Shown piece after piece: positions 7,093 to 15,728 of a DNA stretch of 64,000 bases. Positions within the stretch are counted from its first letter, which is position 1, and each line of letters begins with the position of its first letter. Position numbers and translations under genes: made by a program. The stretch spans positions 46,701 through 110,700 of the forward strand of contig QHVT01000026.1 in NCBI GenBank assembly GCA_003223645.1. The letters are read 5' to 3'. This DNA is from Acidobacteriota bacterium (GTDB lineage Bacteria; Acidobacteriota; Thermoanaerobaculia; Gp7-AA8). The notes under the pieces are model-generated. The model made no database searches. It was not told the DNA's origin and was given only the letters and a program-made list of their open reading frames with translations.

Positions 7093-8307
7093 ATGCGCAA
7101 GGCCTCGCTGCTCGCCCTCTTCCTCACCGTCTTCATCGATCTCATCGGGTTCGGGATGGTGATTCCGTTCCTCTCCTTCTACGCGCGTGAGTACGGTGCG
7201 AGCGGAATCGCGGTCGGCGCAATCGTCGGCATCTACTCGATCATGCAGTTTTTCTTCGCGCCGATGTGGGGGAGGCTGTCCGATCGCATCGGGCGCCGTC
7301 CGGTCCTGCTCATCAGTCTCACCGCGAGTTTCACCGGCTATCTCCTCTTCGCATTCGCGCACAGCCTGGGCGTGTTGTTCGCGTCGCGCGTGATCGCGGG
7401 CGTGGGCGGCGCGAACATCGGGACGGCGCAGGCGTACATCGCGGACAGCACGACGCACGAGGATCGCGCGAAGGGGATGGGACTCATCGGAGCCGCGTTC
7501 GGAATGGGGTTCATCCTCGGGCCGCCGCTCAGCGGATTCCTCTCCGCGTTCGGCACGCATCATCACTTCCACGGAAATCTTCTACCGGGACTCGCGGCAG
7601 CGGCGCTCTCGCTCACCGCGTTCGTCGTCGCGATGACCGTGCTCGTCGAGTCGAAGCCGGCCGATCTCGTGCCGCGCTCGGGACTGCCGCCGCAGTTCGA
7701 TCGCCGCATCTGGAGCGAGATGATTCACAACCGTCTCCTCACCTCGCTGATCGCGGCCCTCTTTCTCACGCTGCTCGCGGTGGCGGGAATGGAGATCGGC
7801 GTGACGCTGCACGCGCGCGAGCGATTCGGGTTCCGCCAGATCGACATGGCGTACTTCTTTTTGTTCATGGGCGTGATCGTCGCCGGCATCCAGGGCGGGT
7901 TGATCGGCAGGTTCGCGAAGTCGGTCGGCGAGACTACGCTGATCATCATCGGCGCCGCATCGTTCACTCTAGGCTTCACGCTCGTGCCATCGATCGATCG
8001 CGTGCCGCTGTTGTACGTCGTCGCGTTTCTCATCGCCATCGGACAGGGACTCTGTTACCCGTCGCTGACGTCGCTGGTTTCGAAAGTCGCGCCGGAGAGC
8101 GAGCGCGGGAGTCTCCTCGGCCTCGCGACGTCGGTCGGCTCGCTGGCGCGCTTCATCGGACCGATCCTCTCCGGATTTCTGTGGGACCTCGCCGGAGCGG
8201 CGGGCGCGTTTTACGGCGGCGCGGCGCTGATGGTGTGCGCGCTGGCGATCGCGATCTCCATGCGCCGCCTGTCGGTCACACCTGGTCCCGCTCCTGATCC
8301 GCTCTAG
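7093..8307 (+). CDS. MFS exporter, TetA-like DHA1 family
   Basis: A 404-residue integral membrane protein with about 12 predicted membrane segments. Motif A lies in the loop between TM2 and TM3 (GRLSDRIGRRPVLL, ~58-71), and the antiporter motif C is in TM5 (GAAFGMGFILGPPLSG, ~136-151). The layout matches 12-TM proton-driven drug exporters of the TetA/tetracycline-resistance-like group. Substrate cannot be inferred and no adjacent regulator is seen. It starts at ATG 7093 directly downstream of a tandem-armed hairpin. Confidence 0.9.
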   Translation: MRKASLLALFLTVFIDLIGFGMVIPFLSFYAREYGASGIAVGAIVGIYSIMQFFFAPMWGRLSDRIGRRPVLLISLTASFTGYLLFAFAHSLGVLFASRVIAGVGGANIGTAQAYIADSTTHEDRAKGMGLIGAAFGMGFILGPPLSGFLSAFGTHHHFHGNLLPGLAAAALSLTAFVVAMTVLVESKPADLVPRSGLPPQFDRRIWSEMIHNRLLTSLIAALFLTLLAVAGMEIGVTLHARERFGFRQIDMAYFFLFMGVIVAGIQGGLIGRFAKSVGETTLIIIGAASFTLGFTLVPSIDRVPLLYVVAFLIAIGQGLCYPSLTSLVSKVAPESERGSLLGLATSVGSLARFIGPILSGFLWDLAGAAGAFYGGAALMVCALAIAISMRRLSVTPGPAPDPL

Positions 8308-8373
8308 ATCGCCGCGAGTCCGTTTCGTCCTCGACTGCTCGACGCGCGCGATGGCCGTTTGTAGTGTGCCACG

Positions 8374-9714
8374 ATGGATACGATCGCGTTCCTCACGCTG
8401 TTCCTCGGATTGGCTCTCGGTCCGACCGACGTCAAGTTGTCGGCCACCGATGCAGTGAAGCGCATCGAAGTGCGTCTCGACGGCGCTTCCGTCGCGACGC
8501 TCGCGTCCGCGCCGTGGACCGCGCGCGTGAATCTCGGACGCACGCTCGTTCCGCATCGTCTGAGCGCGATCGCATACGACGCGTCCGGCGAGCGCATCGC
8601 GAGCATCGAGCAGAAGATCAACGTACCGCGGCCGACGACCGAGGCAAGAATCGTGGTGGAGCACGACCGCGCGGGAGTGCCGCGGAAGGCGCGCGTCGTG
8701 TGGAACAGCGTCGCCAGCCGCAACCTGAGAAACGTCAGTGTCGATCTCGACGGAGTGCCGCTCACGGTCGCGAAAGACCTGAGCGTCGCGCTTCCTCCGC
8801 TTTCGAGCACGCCGCACATTCTGCGCGCGACGGTCGTGACGCCGGGCGGCGACTCCGGCGAAGCGACGACGCTGATCGGCGCGTCGCTCGCGGCGGAATC
8901 GGACTCGCAGCTGACGGCGGTCGCGGTCGAGGTGAGCGGTACGCCGAAACGCGACACGTCCGATCTGCTGCGCGCGGGCGGCAGGCCGGTGCGCGTGATG
9001 GCGGTCGACAAAGTCTCCGCGGAAGTGATCTTCGTCCGCCATCCCGCGGAAAAAGAAGCGCTGATGGCGCTCGACGTCGATGCGCGCGTGCATCGCCGCT
9101 CCGGCAGCAGCATGAACGTGGCGATGATGACCGGCGTTTCCGAGGATCGCGATACGTCCGACGTGCACCTCGGCGCGGACGACAACATTCGCTTTCTCTG
9201 GCCGACCGTGAGCATGGGAGCGGGCGAGACCAAGGCCGCGCTCTTTCCGTCGTCGCGCTCCGTGCACACCGGCGATCACGGACTGCGCTGGTGGCTCTCG
9301 CACATCTCCGCGCCCGATTCGTCGCAGCTTCGATACGCCGACGCGGTTGCCGTCGCGGGACTGCAGGCGCTCGGATCGCGCCGTGCACGCGCCGTCGTGC
9401 TGGTCCTCGACGCAAACTACCGCGACTCGAGCGCGCTCACTCCCGCGGCCGCGCGCGCGTATCTCGATCAGGTCGGCGTCCCGCTGTACGTCTGGTCGCT
9501 CGCGGATCCGGACAAGATGCCGGACGGGGCGAGCGCGTGGGGCGCGATCGAGGACGTGTCGACGATGGACAAACTGCGCGACGCGACGAAGAGATTATCC
9601 ACGCAGCTGGCGAAGCAGCAGATCGTGTGGGCCGAAGGCGATTTTCTGCCGCAGGACGTGACGCTCGGTCCGTCGGCAGGCGAGGGGATCAAACTGCTTA
9701 CGAAGTCGAAGTGA
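8374..9714 (+). CDS. Secreted protein with Ig-like and VWA-like regions, unknown function
   Basis: A 446-residue protein starting with a weak signal segment (MDTIAFLTLFLGLALG). The first ~170 residues are beta-rich with two Ig-like repeats (EVRLDGASVATLASAPWTA.., VSVDLDGVPLTVAKDLSVA..). The remainder resembles the VWA-like exoproteins common in Acidobacteriota: a strand AVVLVLDANYRDSS followed by helices and VPLYVWSLADPDKMP. A full MIDAS D-x-S-x-S motif is not seen, so metal binding is uncertain. The stop overlaps a possible GTG start of the deformylase gene, suggesting co-transcription. Confidence 0.6.
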   Translation: MDTIAFLTLFLGLALGPTDVKLSATDAVKRIEVRLDGASVATLASAPWTARVNLGRTLVPHRLSAIAYDASGERIASIEQKINVPRPTTEARIVVEHDRAGVPRKARVVWNSVASRNLRNVSVDLDGVPLTVAKDLSVALPPLSSTPHILRATVVTPGGDSGEATTLIGASLAAESDSQLTAVAVEVSGTPKRDTSDLLRAGGRPVRVMAVDKVSAEVIFVRHPAEKEALMALDVDARVHRRSGSSMNVAMMTGVSEDRDTSDVHLGADDNIRFLWPTVSMGAGETKAALFPSSRSVHTGDHGLRWWLSHISAPDSSQLRYADAVAVAGLQALGSRRARAVVLVLDANYRDSSALTPAAARAYLDQVGVPLYVWSLADPDKMPDGASAWGAIEDVSTMDKLRDATKRLSTQLAKQQIVWAEGDFLPQDVTLGPSAGEGIKLLTKSK

Positions 9715-9731
9715 GCGATAAACTTGCGCGC

Positions 9732-10247
9732 ATGTCGATTCTGAAAGTCGCGCGACTCGGACATCCGGTACTCCGTCAGAAGGCGTCCGACCTCGAGCTC
9801 AAAGACATCCAAGCAGGAAAGTTCGCGACGCTCATCGAGGACATGGTCGAGACGATGCACGCGTACGAAGGCGTCGGCCTCGCCGGGCCGCAGGTGCACC
9901 TGCCGCTGCGCATTTTCGTGTTCGAAGTGCAGGAGCGCGTGGCGAAGCGGCGCGGCGTGAAGCAACTGAGCGCGGGCGCGATCTTCAACGCGACGTACGA
10001 GCCGGTCGGCACCGACCGCATCACCGACTGGGAAGGCTGCCTCAGCGTCCCATTCCTCGGAGGCGAAACGCCGCGCTACCAGCGCGTCCGCCTGCGCGGC
10101 TACGACCACGACGGCGATCCGATGGACGTCGAGGTCGAAGACTTCACCGCGCGCATTTTTCAGCACGAGATCGACCACACGGATGGCCACGTGTATCTCG
10201 ATCGGATGCCGGATTTGAAGACGCTCGGGTATACGATCGTGCTGTAG
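9732..10247 (+). CDS. def: Peptide deformylase
   Basis: A 171-residue enzyme that removes the N-formyl group from nascent proteins. All three family motifs are present: GVGLAGPQ (47-54, motif 1), EGCLSV with metal ligand Cys103 (motif 2), and HEIDH at 145-149 (motif 3, metal ligands His145/His149, catalytic Glu146). The ATG at 9732 gives the canonical start (MSILKVARLGHPVLRQKA); a GTG at 9711 overlapping the upstream stop would add seven residues. The usual partner fmt (methionyl-tRNA formyltransferase) is not next to it. Confidence 0.95.
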   Translation: MSILKVARLGHPVLRQKASDLELKDIQAGKFATLIEDMVETMHAYEGVGLAGPQVHLPLRIFVFEVQERVAKRRGVKQLSAGAIFNATYEPVGTDRITDWEGCLSVPFLGGETPRYQRVRLRGYDHDGDPMDVEVEDFTARIFQHEIDHTDGHVYLDRMPDLKTLGYTIVL

Positions 10248-10275
10248 GGTTGAATCGCAGTAGGATAGGAAGACG

Positions 10276-10503
10276 ATGGCTCGGGATTTAAAGGAACTCA
10301 TCCGGGACGCTGTCGAGCTGCCTGAATCTGATCGGGCAACACTTGCCGGGATCATGATCGAAAGCCTCGACCCTGCTCCTACTGCTGCAGTCAAGGCGGC
10401 TTGGTCGAGAGAAATCGAACGGCGAATTCGTGAGATCGACGAGGGAACAGTCGAGTTGCTTGACTGGGAAGATGTCCGCGACGAGCTCTTCGCCGAAAAA
10501 TGA
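10276..10503 (+). CDS. Addiction-module antitoxin (unstable antitoxin family)
   Basis: A 75-residue acidic protein of the 'putative addiction module component' family. It has an N-terminal helix ARDLKELIRDAVELPESDRATLAGIMIESLD, a short linker and a C-terminal W-x-x-E-I-x-R-R-I-x-E-I-D-x-G segment that binds the toxin in this family. A GGAAG Shine-Dalgarno-like sequence precedes ATG 10276. Its TGA overlaps the ATG of the toxin gene (ATGA), the standard coupling in such pairs. Confidence 0.88.
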   Translation: MARDLKELIRDAVELPESDRATLAGIMIESLDPAPTAAVKAAWSREIERRIREIDEGTVELLDWEDVRDELFAEK

Positions 10504-10793
10504 GGGTGAAGTTTCACCCCGATGCACGCTTAGACCTGAGAGAAGGAAAGGCGTTCTATCGCCACCGAAGTCCGCTCGCGGCCGTCACGTTCGCACAAGA
10601 AATCGATCGGGCGATCTCCCGGATTACCGAGGCACCGACGCGGTATCAAAACGGCGAGCTTGGGACGCGGGAGTTCGCTCTCCCTTGGCGGTTTCCGTAT
10701 ACCGTCGTGTATCTGGTCAAAGATCGTCTCGTCGTCATCGTGGCGGTTGCTCATCACAGTAAGGAACCAGGCTATTGGCATCATCGCATCTGA
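10500..10793 (+). CDS. RelE/ParE-superfamily toxin
   Basis: A 97-residue basic protein. It begins MRVKFHPDARLDLREGKAFYRHRSP, the helical hairpin of ParE/RelE toxins, and ends in the beta-sheet core FPYTVVYLVKDRLVVIVAVAHHSKEPGYWHHRI, in which the family R/H-rich C-terminal strand is preserved. ParE-type members poison gyrase and RelE-type members cleave mRNA on the ribosome; the sequence does not decide between them. It is co-translated with the antitoxin just upstream and appears full length and intact. Confidence 0.88.
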   Translation: MRVKFHPDARLDLREGKAFYRHRSPLAAVTFAQEIDRAISRITEAPTRYQNGELGTREFALPWRFPYTVVYLVKDRLVVIVAVAHHSKEPGYWHHRI

Positions 10794-10803
10794 GCTGCGA
10801 ACT

Positions 10804-10827
10804 GTGGAGCGGCGGCCGCCGCTCCAC
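10804..10827. terminator. Perfect 24-bp palindrome, probable bidirectional terminator / REP element
   Basis: GTGGAGCGGCGG followed by its exact reverse complement, 11 bases after the toxin stop and 7 bases before the stop of the convergent gene. The GTGGAGCGGCGG half-site recurs at 14661, 14759, 14851 (reverse), 40550, 42480, 46645 and 51294, so it is a dispersed palindromic family. There is no T-run, so termination is inferred from position only. Confidence 0.65.
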
Positions 10828-10833
10828 TGGTCC

Positions 10834-13179
10834 TCAATGTCGTGCGCTGCGGCGGCGCTCGATCGAGACTTCGTATCCCGGCGAATAGCCGCCCGCATTG
10901 AATGCGCGCACGCGCACCGCCGCGGCCATCGGCACCGTCACGCTGTGCACGTTCGCGTCAACGAGGGTCGCCAGCGTGAGCTCGCCGCTCGTCGTTCGGG
11001 TTTCGACGGCGTAGCCTTCGACGTCGCCCGCGACCGCGTCCCACCTGACGACGATGTTCCCGCCTTGCGCTGCGACCGTCACGTTCGGCGCGCGCGGCGG
11101 CGCAGGCAACGGTCCCATGTCGCGCTCGAGATAGCTGACGGCCTGCTGCGTGTCACCGGCGATCGCGACTTCGTGCAGCGCGATCATCGATGACGCGATG
11201 CTCGGCGATGAGGCGGCTGCGAAGTCGGGCGCGGCGACGCTCGTGTACAGCGGCGGCAGCAGCGGCACGCCGTTGCGATCGAGATGACGAACGATGAGGT
11301 TTTTCGAGAACGGTCCGTAGCGCGAGGCGACGACGTACTCGCTGCCGTTCCACAGCATGTCGTTCGCGGCAAAGTACGGATGCGCGAAGAACGTACGTGG
11401 CGGATCGGCGTGCAAGCCGGTCGCGTCCGCGCGAAGAACGATCGAGGTCGTATCGCAGACGACGAGAAAGTCGGAGCCGTCGGATGCAATGGTGTGGCGA
11501 AGGTACTGGCGCGCCAGTTCGATCGGCTCGCCGCCTTTCAGAAGCGCGGCGAAGACGTACGGGTTTGCATCCGGCAAGATCTCCGGGATCGGAGAGCGCA
11601 GACCGTATTGCGTTTCGTTCCAGACGATCACGACGTCGCGTCCGTTGAACGCGAGCGACGGGCTGTGCACGCCGCGCGACCAGTTGTCGGGGAGGGGAGT
11701 CGCGAACGTGAGCTCGCGCGACGGACCGACGACCGCGGTCGGTCCGACTTCGGCCGTGAAGAGGCGAAGATGATTCGTCCACGCGACTACCCATCGATCG
11801 CCGACCCACACCGCCGCCGAGAAACCGGGGTGATCGCTTTCGCCGATGACGAACGGCTCGCGATCGAAGCGCTCGCCGTTGTTCTTCACGCGCAGACCGA
11901 GCAACTGCTTTCCGCGGCGCGCGAGGAGCAGAATCTCGCTGCCGTTCGGCGCGAGCCTCTGCATGTCGAGCGATGCGTTCTCGAGAATCGTCGAGGTCAC
12001 CGGCGTGCCGAGGAGCGCCGCGCGAATCGACGTCGCATCGGCGGAGGACTCGGTCCAGACGGCGAGCGTGTCGAGGACGAGCGGATCGCTTTGACGCGCG
12101 GGGGCGAGCGACACGACGTCGATCTTCGCGTCGCCGTTCGATGCGATCGCGATCGTCCGGACGTGCGACGTCGTGCTGAATCCTTCCGGATTCAGACTGA
12201 GCACGAGCGTCGTGTCGCCGTTCGATGCGACCGCGGACGGGCCGAGCGACTCCTTCAGTGGGATGGGCTGAATTTGATTCGTGTTGAGATCGATGTAGGC
12301 GAGGTTCGGATATTCGGAGAGGATGATGCGCTCGCGTCCCGAGAGCGCGACGACGTCGAGCGGCACGACATTGCTCTTCGCGACGATGCGAATGAGCGAC
12401 GGAGGACCGTCGCGCACGACGGCGCTCTTCAGCTCCGGCGTCTCGTTGAAGCGCCGCGTGATCCAGACCGCGAGCACGTCGCCGTTCGATTGCGCGACGG
12501 ACTTCACCGATAACGGGTGATAGTCGTCCGCGCGTCCGGCGCCGTCATCCATTTTCCAGCGCGGCGACTCGCCGCTGACCGCGACGCGCTGCGCGAAGAG
12601 TCCGTTGAATCCCGCCGCGAATGTGATGAAGCCGTCGCCCGACGGCGCGGCGTGCGCGTGATACGAAGACGCGAGCGGTTCGCGGCGCAGCACCGCGCCG
12701 TCGCGATCGAAGATCACGGCTTGGCCTGCAGAAAGATTCGGAGTGACGGCGATGAAGTGCGTGCCGTTCCACGCGAAGAAGGATGAGTACGTGAACTTCA
12801 GCGACGTCGCGACGTCGCGCGTTGCGACTCCGTTCGCATCGACGCTGACGATGTGCAACGGCGTGGCGCTGCTCCACCACAGCAGCGTGTACGTGTCGCC
12901 GGTCGCGACGAGTTGCAGGTACGCCGGCGGATCGATCGCCGTGACGATCGTGAACCATGCTGGCGAGATGCGTTTTCCGTCGCGATCGCTGAACACGCCG
13001 ACGATGTGTGCGCCGGCGCCGCGCGTGTCATAGACCCACGCGCTGAGAAATCGTCCCGACGCGAATGCCGTCGAGCCGGTGCGGATCGGATAAGGCGCGG
13101 CGACCAGCGGCCGCGGCGCGATGGGATGTCCTGCTGCGAAGAGTCGGAGCGCGAAGAGTACCGGGAGAATGAGACGCAC
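10834..13179 (-). CDS. Large secreted protein with C-terminal fibronectin type III domain
   Basis: 781 residues from GTG 13179 with a signal peptide (LILPVLFALRLFAAG). Most of the protein is a series of 45-60-residue beta-rich blades, each with a W-V/T-strand and an x-S-N-G-D/x-W-N-G-x-x-Y turn (for example WNGTHFIAVTP, WNGSEYVVAS), consistent with a multi-bladed propeller. Residues ~680-765 form a fibronectin-III-like domain (VRWDAVAGDVEGYAVETR..). The protein ends E-R-R-R-S-A-R-H, matching the tail of two other secreted proteins here. It starts 5 bases after the cysteine desulfurase stop, so it may be co-transcribed with it. Function unknown. Confidence 0.7.
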   Translation of the reverse strand: MRLILPVLFALRLFAAGHPIAPRPLVAAPYPIRTGSTAFASGRFLSAWVYDTRGAGAHIVGVFSDRDGKRISPAWFTIVTAIDPPAYLQLVATGDTYTLLWWSSATPLHIVSVDANGVATRDVATSLKFTYSSFFAWNGTHFIAVTPNLSAGQAVIFDRDGAVLRREPLASSYHAHAAPSGDGFITFAAGFNGLFAQRVAVSGESPRWKMDDGAGRADDYHPLSVKSVAQSNGDVLAVWITRRFNETPELKSAVVRDGPPSLIRIVAKSNVVPLDVVALSGRERIILSEYPNLAYIDLNTNQIQPIPLKESLGPSAVASNGDTTLVLSLNPEGFSTTSHVRTIAIASNGDAKIDVVSLAPARQSDPLVLDTLAVWTESSADATSIRAALLGTPVTSTILENASLDMQRLAPNGSEILLLARRGKQLLGLRVKNNGERFDREPFVIGESDHPGFSAAVWVGDRWVVAWTNHLRLFTAEVGPTAVVGPSRELTFATPLPDNWSRGVHSPSLAFNGRDVVIVWNETQYGLRSPIPEILPDANPYVFAALLKGGEPIELARQYLRHTIASDGSDFLVVCDTTSIVLRADATGLHADPPRTFFAHPYFAANDMLWNGSEYVVASRYGPFSKNLIVRHLDRNGVPLLPPLYTSVAAPDFAAASSPSIASSMIALHEVAIAGDTQQAVSYLERDMGPLPAPPRAPNVTVAAQGGNIVVRWDAVAGDVEGYAVETRTTSGELTLATLVDANVHSVTVPMAAAVRVRAFNAGGYSPGYEVSIERRRSARH

Positions 13180-13184
13180 GGGAG

Positions 13185-14327
13185 TTATTTTAACATTCGT
13201 GCGCCAAGGACTTCACCGACAATTTCGACCGCGCGATCGATCTCCGCCTCGGTCGTGTAGCGCGACAGGGAGAAACGTACGACGCCCATCGCCGCGCGCA
13301 GCGGAATGCCCATCGCCTTCACCGTGCTGCTCGGCTCGACGCTTCCCGAATGACATGCCGCGCCGGCGGACACGCACACGCCTTCGGCGTCGAGCGCGCG
13401 CACGACTTCATCCGCTTTCGCGTCGTGGAAGGCGATGCTCGCGGTGTTGCCGAGGCGGGGTTGCGTGACGCCGTTGATCGACGTGTCTTCGACGCGCGCG
13501 CGGATGCCGGACTCGAGGCGATCGCGCAGCGCGCGCACGCGGCCGTACACCGGCAGGGCTTCGCGCGCGAGCCGCGCGGCCGCGGCGAGTGCCACGATCG
13601 CCGGCACCGGCTCGGTTCCCGATCGCATGCCGAGCTCCTGTCCGCCGCCGTACCACAGCGGCTGCAGCGCAATGCCTTTGCGAATCGTCAGCGCGCCGAT
13701 TCCTTTCGGCGCGTGAAATTTGTGGCCGCTGATGGTGATGAAGTCGGCGTCCAATTCTTTCTGCGAGATCGGGATCTTTCCCGCGGCCTGCACCGCGTCG
13801 ACGTGCATGCGCGCGCCGCGCGCGCGCGCCATCCCCGCGATCTTCGCAATCGGATGAATGACGCCGGTCTCGTTCTGCGCGAGCATCACGGAGACGAGCA
13901 GCGTGCGATCGTCGATCGCTTTGTTCATGCGACCGAGATCGATCACGCCTTGTTGATCGACGGGGACGACGTCAAGCTCGATGACGTTCTCGCGCTCCAG
14001 CGCGCGCAGCAGCGTGAGCACGGACGGATGCTCGACCGCACTCGTGACGATCTTCCGCCGATCCGGATGCCGATCGAGCAGTCCGCGAATCACCATCGCG
14101 TTCCCCTCGGTGCCGCAGCTGGTGAAGATGACCTCACTGGCGCTGCATCCGAGGAGCTCGGCGACGTCGGCGCGCGCGGCTTCGACGCCGTCATGCGCGC
14201 GCCGTCCGAGAGAGTGAATCGCGTGCGGATTGCCGTAGTGCTCGCGATAGAAAGGAGTCATCGCCGCGAGCACTTCGTCGGCGACACGGGTCGTTGCGTT
14301 GTTGTCGAGGTAGATGATCTCGGACAT
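13185..14327 (-). CDS. Cysteine desulfurase (NifS/IscS class)
   Basis: A 380-residue PLP enzyme that takes sulfur from L-cysteine for Fe-S clusters and thiolated tRNA. Clear motifs are YLDNNATT at the N-terminus, the SCGTEGNAMVIRG turn (~70-82), VEHPSVL with His100, Asp177 in MHVDAVQ, the PLP lysine Lys203 in SGHKFHAPKG, and the persulfide loop AGAACHSGS with Cys325. The short loop and R-F-S-L-S end place it in group I (NifS/IscS). No iscU, iscA or rirA/iscR homologue is adjacent, so the specific pathway is open. The gene immediately downstream (5-base gap) is an unrelated secreted protein. Confidence 0.93.
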   Translation of the reverse strand: MSEIIYLDNNATTRVADEVLAAMTPFYREHYGNPHAIHSLGRRAHDGVEAARADVAELLGCSASEVIFTSCGTEGNAMVIRGLLDRHPDRRKIVTSAVEHPSVLTLLRALERENVIELDVVPVDQQGVIDLGRMNKAIDDRTLLVSVMLAQNETGVIHPIAKIAGMARARGARMHVDAVQAAGKIPISQKELDADFITISGHKFHAPKGIGALTIRKGIALQPLWYGGGQELGMRSGTEPVPAIVALAAAARLAREALPVYGRVRALRDRLESGIRARVEDTSINGVTQPRLGNTASIAFHDAKADEVVRALDAEGVCVSAGAACHSGSVEPSSTVKAMGIPLRAAMGVVRFSLSRYTTEAEIDRAVEIVGEVLGARMLK

Positions 14328-14518
14328 GGGAGTGCGATTTTATCGTTTTGCGCTTCTCTGACGCGACGCCTGACGACACAATCACGTTGCGGGTCACGGA
14401 CGTGGAGCAATTCCGAAAGTTTCACGGTGCAGGACGCGGAGGGATGACTTCGCATCCGTACTATTCACTGCGATACAGCGCTCCGAATCGAGAACCGGCA
14501 GCGTGTTGTATGAGAGAG

Positions 14519-14567
14519 AGCAGACAGGCGAGCAGCGCGCGTGGCGCTGTCTCGCCTGCTGTTTTTT
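14519..14567 (+). terminator. Orphan rho-independent terminator; possible small RNA end
   Basis: A strong stem (CAGACAGGCGAGCAGCGC pairing, with two bulges, to GCGCTGTCTCGCCTGCTG) is followed directly by TTTTTT at 14562-14567. The nearest plus-strand gene upstream ends at 10793, with two minus-strand genes between, so this terminator serves no visible gene. The 180 bases before it (14340-14520) contain no convincing open frame and are not part of the REP clusters. This fits an uncharacterised small RNA of up to ~200 nt transcribed divergently from the cysteine desulfurase. Confidence 0.5.
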
Positions 14568-14584
14568 GGCCGGCACGGCCGGCA

Positions 14585-14857
14585 GCGCTGGTTGCCCGAG
14601 GCTTCTTGAAGCCCTGCTCCCTTGTGGGCTACTGCAGCGCGGTACCTTACCCGGTGCACTGTGGAGCGGCGCCCGCGCTGGTCTGCCCCAGGTGTCGTGT
14701 GGGGCAGGTTTTCCAACCTGCCCTCCGGGGCGCAGGCTGGAAAGCCTGCGCTACACCAGTGGAGCGGCGGCCGGTCCGCCCTCGGGCGCCGAAATGGAAT
14801 GGCGCAGATCATCGGTACGCTTGCTTTTCGGCGGCCGAGGGCGGCCGCCGCTCCACG
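14585..14857. repeat. Cluster of dispersed palindromic (REP-like) repeats
   Basis: Within the 534-base gap between the cysteine desulfurase and the glycine-zipper gene several hairpins are stacked: GTGGAGCGGC at 14661, GGGGCAGGTTTTCCAACCTGCC near 14704-14725, GCGCAGGCTGGAAAGCCTGC near 14741-14752, and an outward pair GTGGAGCGGCGGCC (14759) / GGCCGCCGCTCCAC (ending 14857) enclosing ~70 bases. Apparent open frames here are by-products of the GC-rich repeats. Confidence 0.75.
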
Positions 14858-14861
14858 AGTC

Positions 14862-15131
14862 TTACCGATACCGACGCGCCACCTGGCGATGTCTGCGGTG
14901 TTTTTTACGGTGCTTGGTGTGCCGGACCGCCTGCACGCCGTTGCCGAGGGCCGCGCCGACCACTGCGCCTTTCTTTCCGCCGACGAGCGCGCCGGCGATG
15001 GCGCCGACCACCGTTCCCTTCGTGCGGCTGTCGCTCTTACTCCAGTCGTTTCCCATCGCGGCTCCGGCCGGCAGCAGCAACGCGCCGCTCAGCACGAGCG
15101 CCTGAGCTTTCTTGGCAAGAAGAGACGTCAT
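14862..15131 (-). CDS. Glycine-zipper envelope protein
   Basis: An 89-residue protein with an AGGAGG ribosome-binding site 8 bases before its ATG. It has an N-terminal signal/anchor (AQALVLSGALLLPAGAA), then a glycine-zipper double helix (TKGTVVGAIAGALVGG / KKGAVVGAALGNGV) typical of outer-membrane or inner-membrane associated 'glycine zipper 2TM/YMGG-like' proteins. A highly basic tail (HTKHRKKHRRHRQVARRYR) ends it. Such proteins are small structural envelope components; no specific role can be assigned. Confidence 0.75.
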   Translation of the reverse strand: MTSLLAKKAQALVLSGALLLPAGAAMGNDWSKSDSRTKGTVVGAIAGALVGGKKGAVVGAALGNGVQAVRHTKHRKKHRRHRQVARRYR

Positions 15132-15194
15132 TCTCTGACCTCCTGCCGCTGATCATTGCGAGCCGTGTGCCCGTCTTAAGCCTCTGAGCGGACT

Positions 15195-15656
15195 CTAGAT
15201 ATCCATCAGAAACTGATCGGGCGGCGCGGTCGTGTCGTACTCGGCCTGAAGATCGGTCTTGTGCTTCCACTCGATCTCGGCGAGCTCCATGAACAGACGG
15301 CCGAGGTCGGTCGTGTCGGGGACGCGCTCACACATGAACCGGTAGTAACTCTCGGACTCGCGCTCGTGATCGAGCACGAGCTTGAGCGCGCGCGCCATGT
15401 CGAGCTGGACGAGCTCCGGCGGGATGTCGACCACGACCGGCTCCGGATTCGGCGGCGCCTGCCCGATCATCTCGCGATACTTGCGCTCCAGCTTCGCGCG
15501 ATGCACGAGCTCGAGATCGGCGAGCTGCAGCAGCCGCTTCTTCACGTCCGCCGACCCCGCGCGCTCGGACAGCTTCTGCAAATACGCGCGCGTCTCGACC
15601 TCGGACTGAATCGCGTGGCGAAGGACTTCTTCGACCGTGGTCTGGAGCGGTTTCAT
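15195..15656 (-). CDS. Ferritin-like / rubrerythrin-type di-iron protein
   Basis: A 153-residue four-helix protein. Helix A has VEEVLRHAIQSEVETRAYL and helix B LADLELVHRAKLERKY (E-x-x-H). After a proline-rich loop, helix C has LVLDHERESESYYRFM and helix D LAEIEWKHKTDLQAEY (E-x-x-H). The two E..ExxH pairs are the ligand set of ferritin-like di-iron carboxylate proteins such as rubrerythrin, which act in peroxide or oxygen detoxification. No rubredoxin CxxC domain is present. It is divergent from the BlaI-type gene, with the operator-like palindrome at 15710-15728 in the shared 72-base gap, so both may be under the same repressor. Confidence 0.75.
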   Translation of the reverse strand: MKPLQTTVEEVLRHAIQSEVETRAYLQKLSERAGSADVKKRLLQLADLELVHRAKLERKYREMIGQAPPNPEPVVVDIPPELVQLDMARALKLVLDHERESESYYRFMCERVPDTTDLGRLFMELAEIEWKHKTDLQAEYDTTAPPDQFLMDI

Positions 15657-15709
15657 GGAGAAGATGCGAAGCCGCCGACATCATAGTTCACAGCGCCGTC
15701 ATCGGTGAA

Positions 15710-15728
15710 CTGTTACACTGTGTCACGG
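15710..15728. promoter_or_regulatory. BlaI-type operator-like palindrome (site 1)
   Basis: CTGTTACACTGTGTCACGG contains a 7-1-7 near-palindrome (GTTACAC-T-GTGTCAC, one mismatch) ending at the ATG of the repressor gene. Its core resembles the TACA/TGTA half-sites known for BlaI/MecI repressors. An almost identical 19-mer lies at 17684-17702 in the third gene of the same operon. Confidence 0.65.

Noticed and set aside
8364..9731. Long frame fused upstream of peptide deformylase
   Set aside because: It is an out-of-frame shadow of the secreted protein at 8374-9714; the deformylase domain begins at 9732.
14348..15187. Plus-strand frames in the repeat cluster
   Set aside because: They are made of palindromic GC-rich repeats and antisense of the glycine-zipper gene, without domains or ribosome-binding sites.
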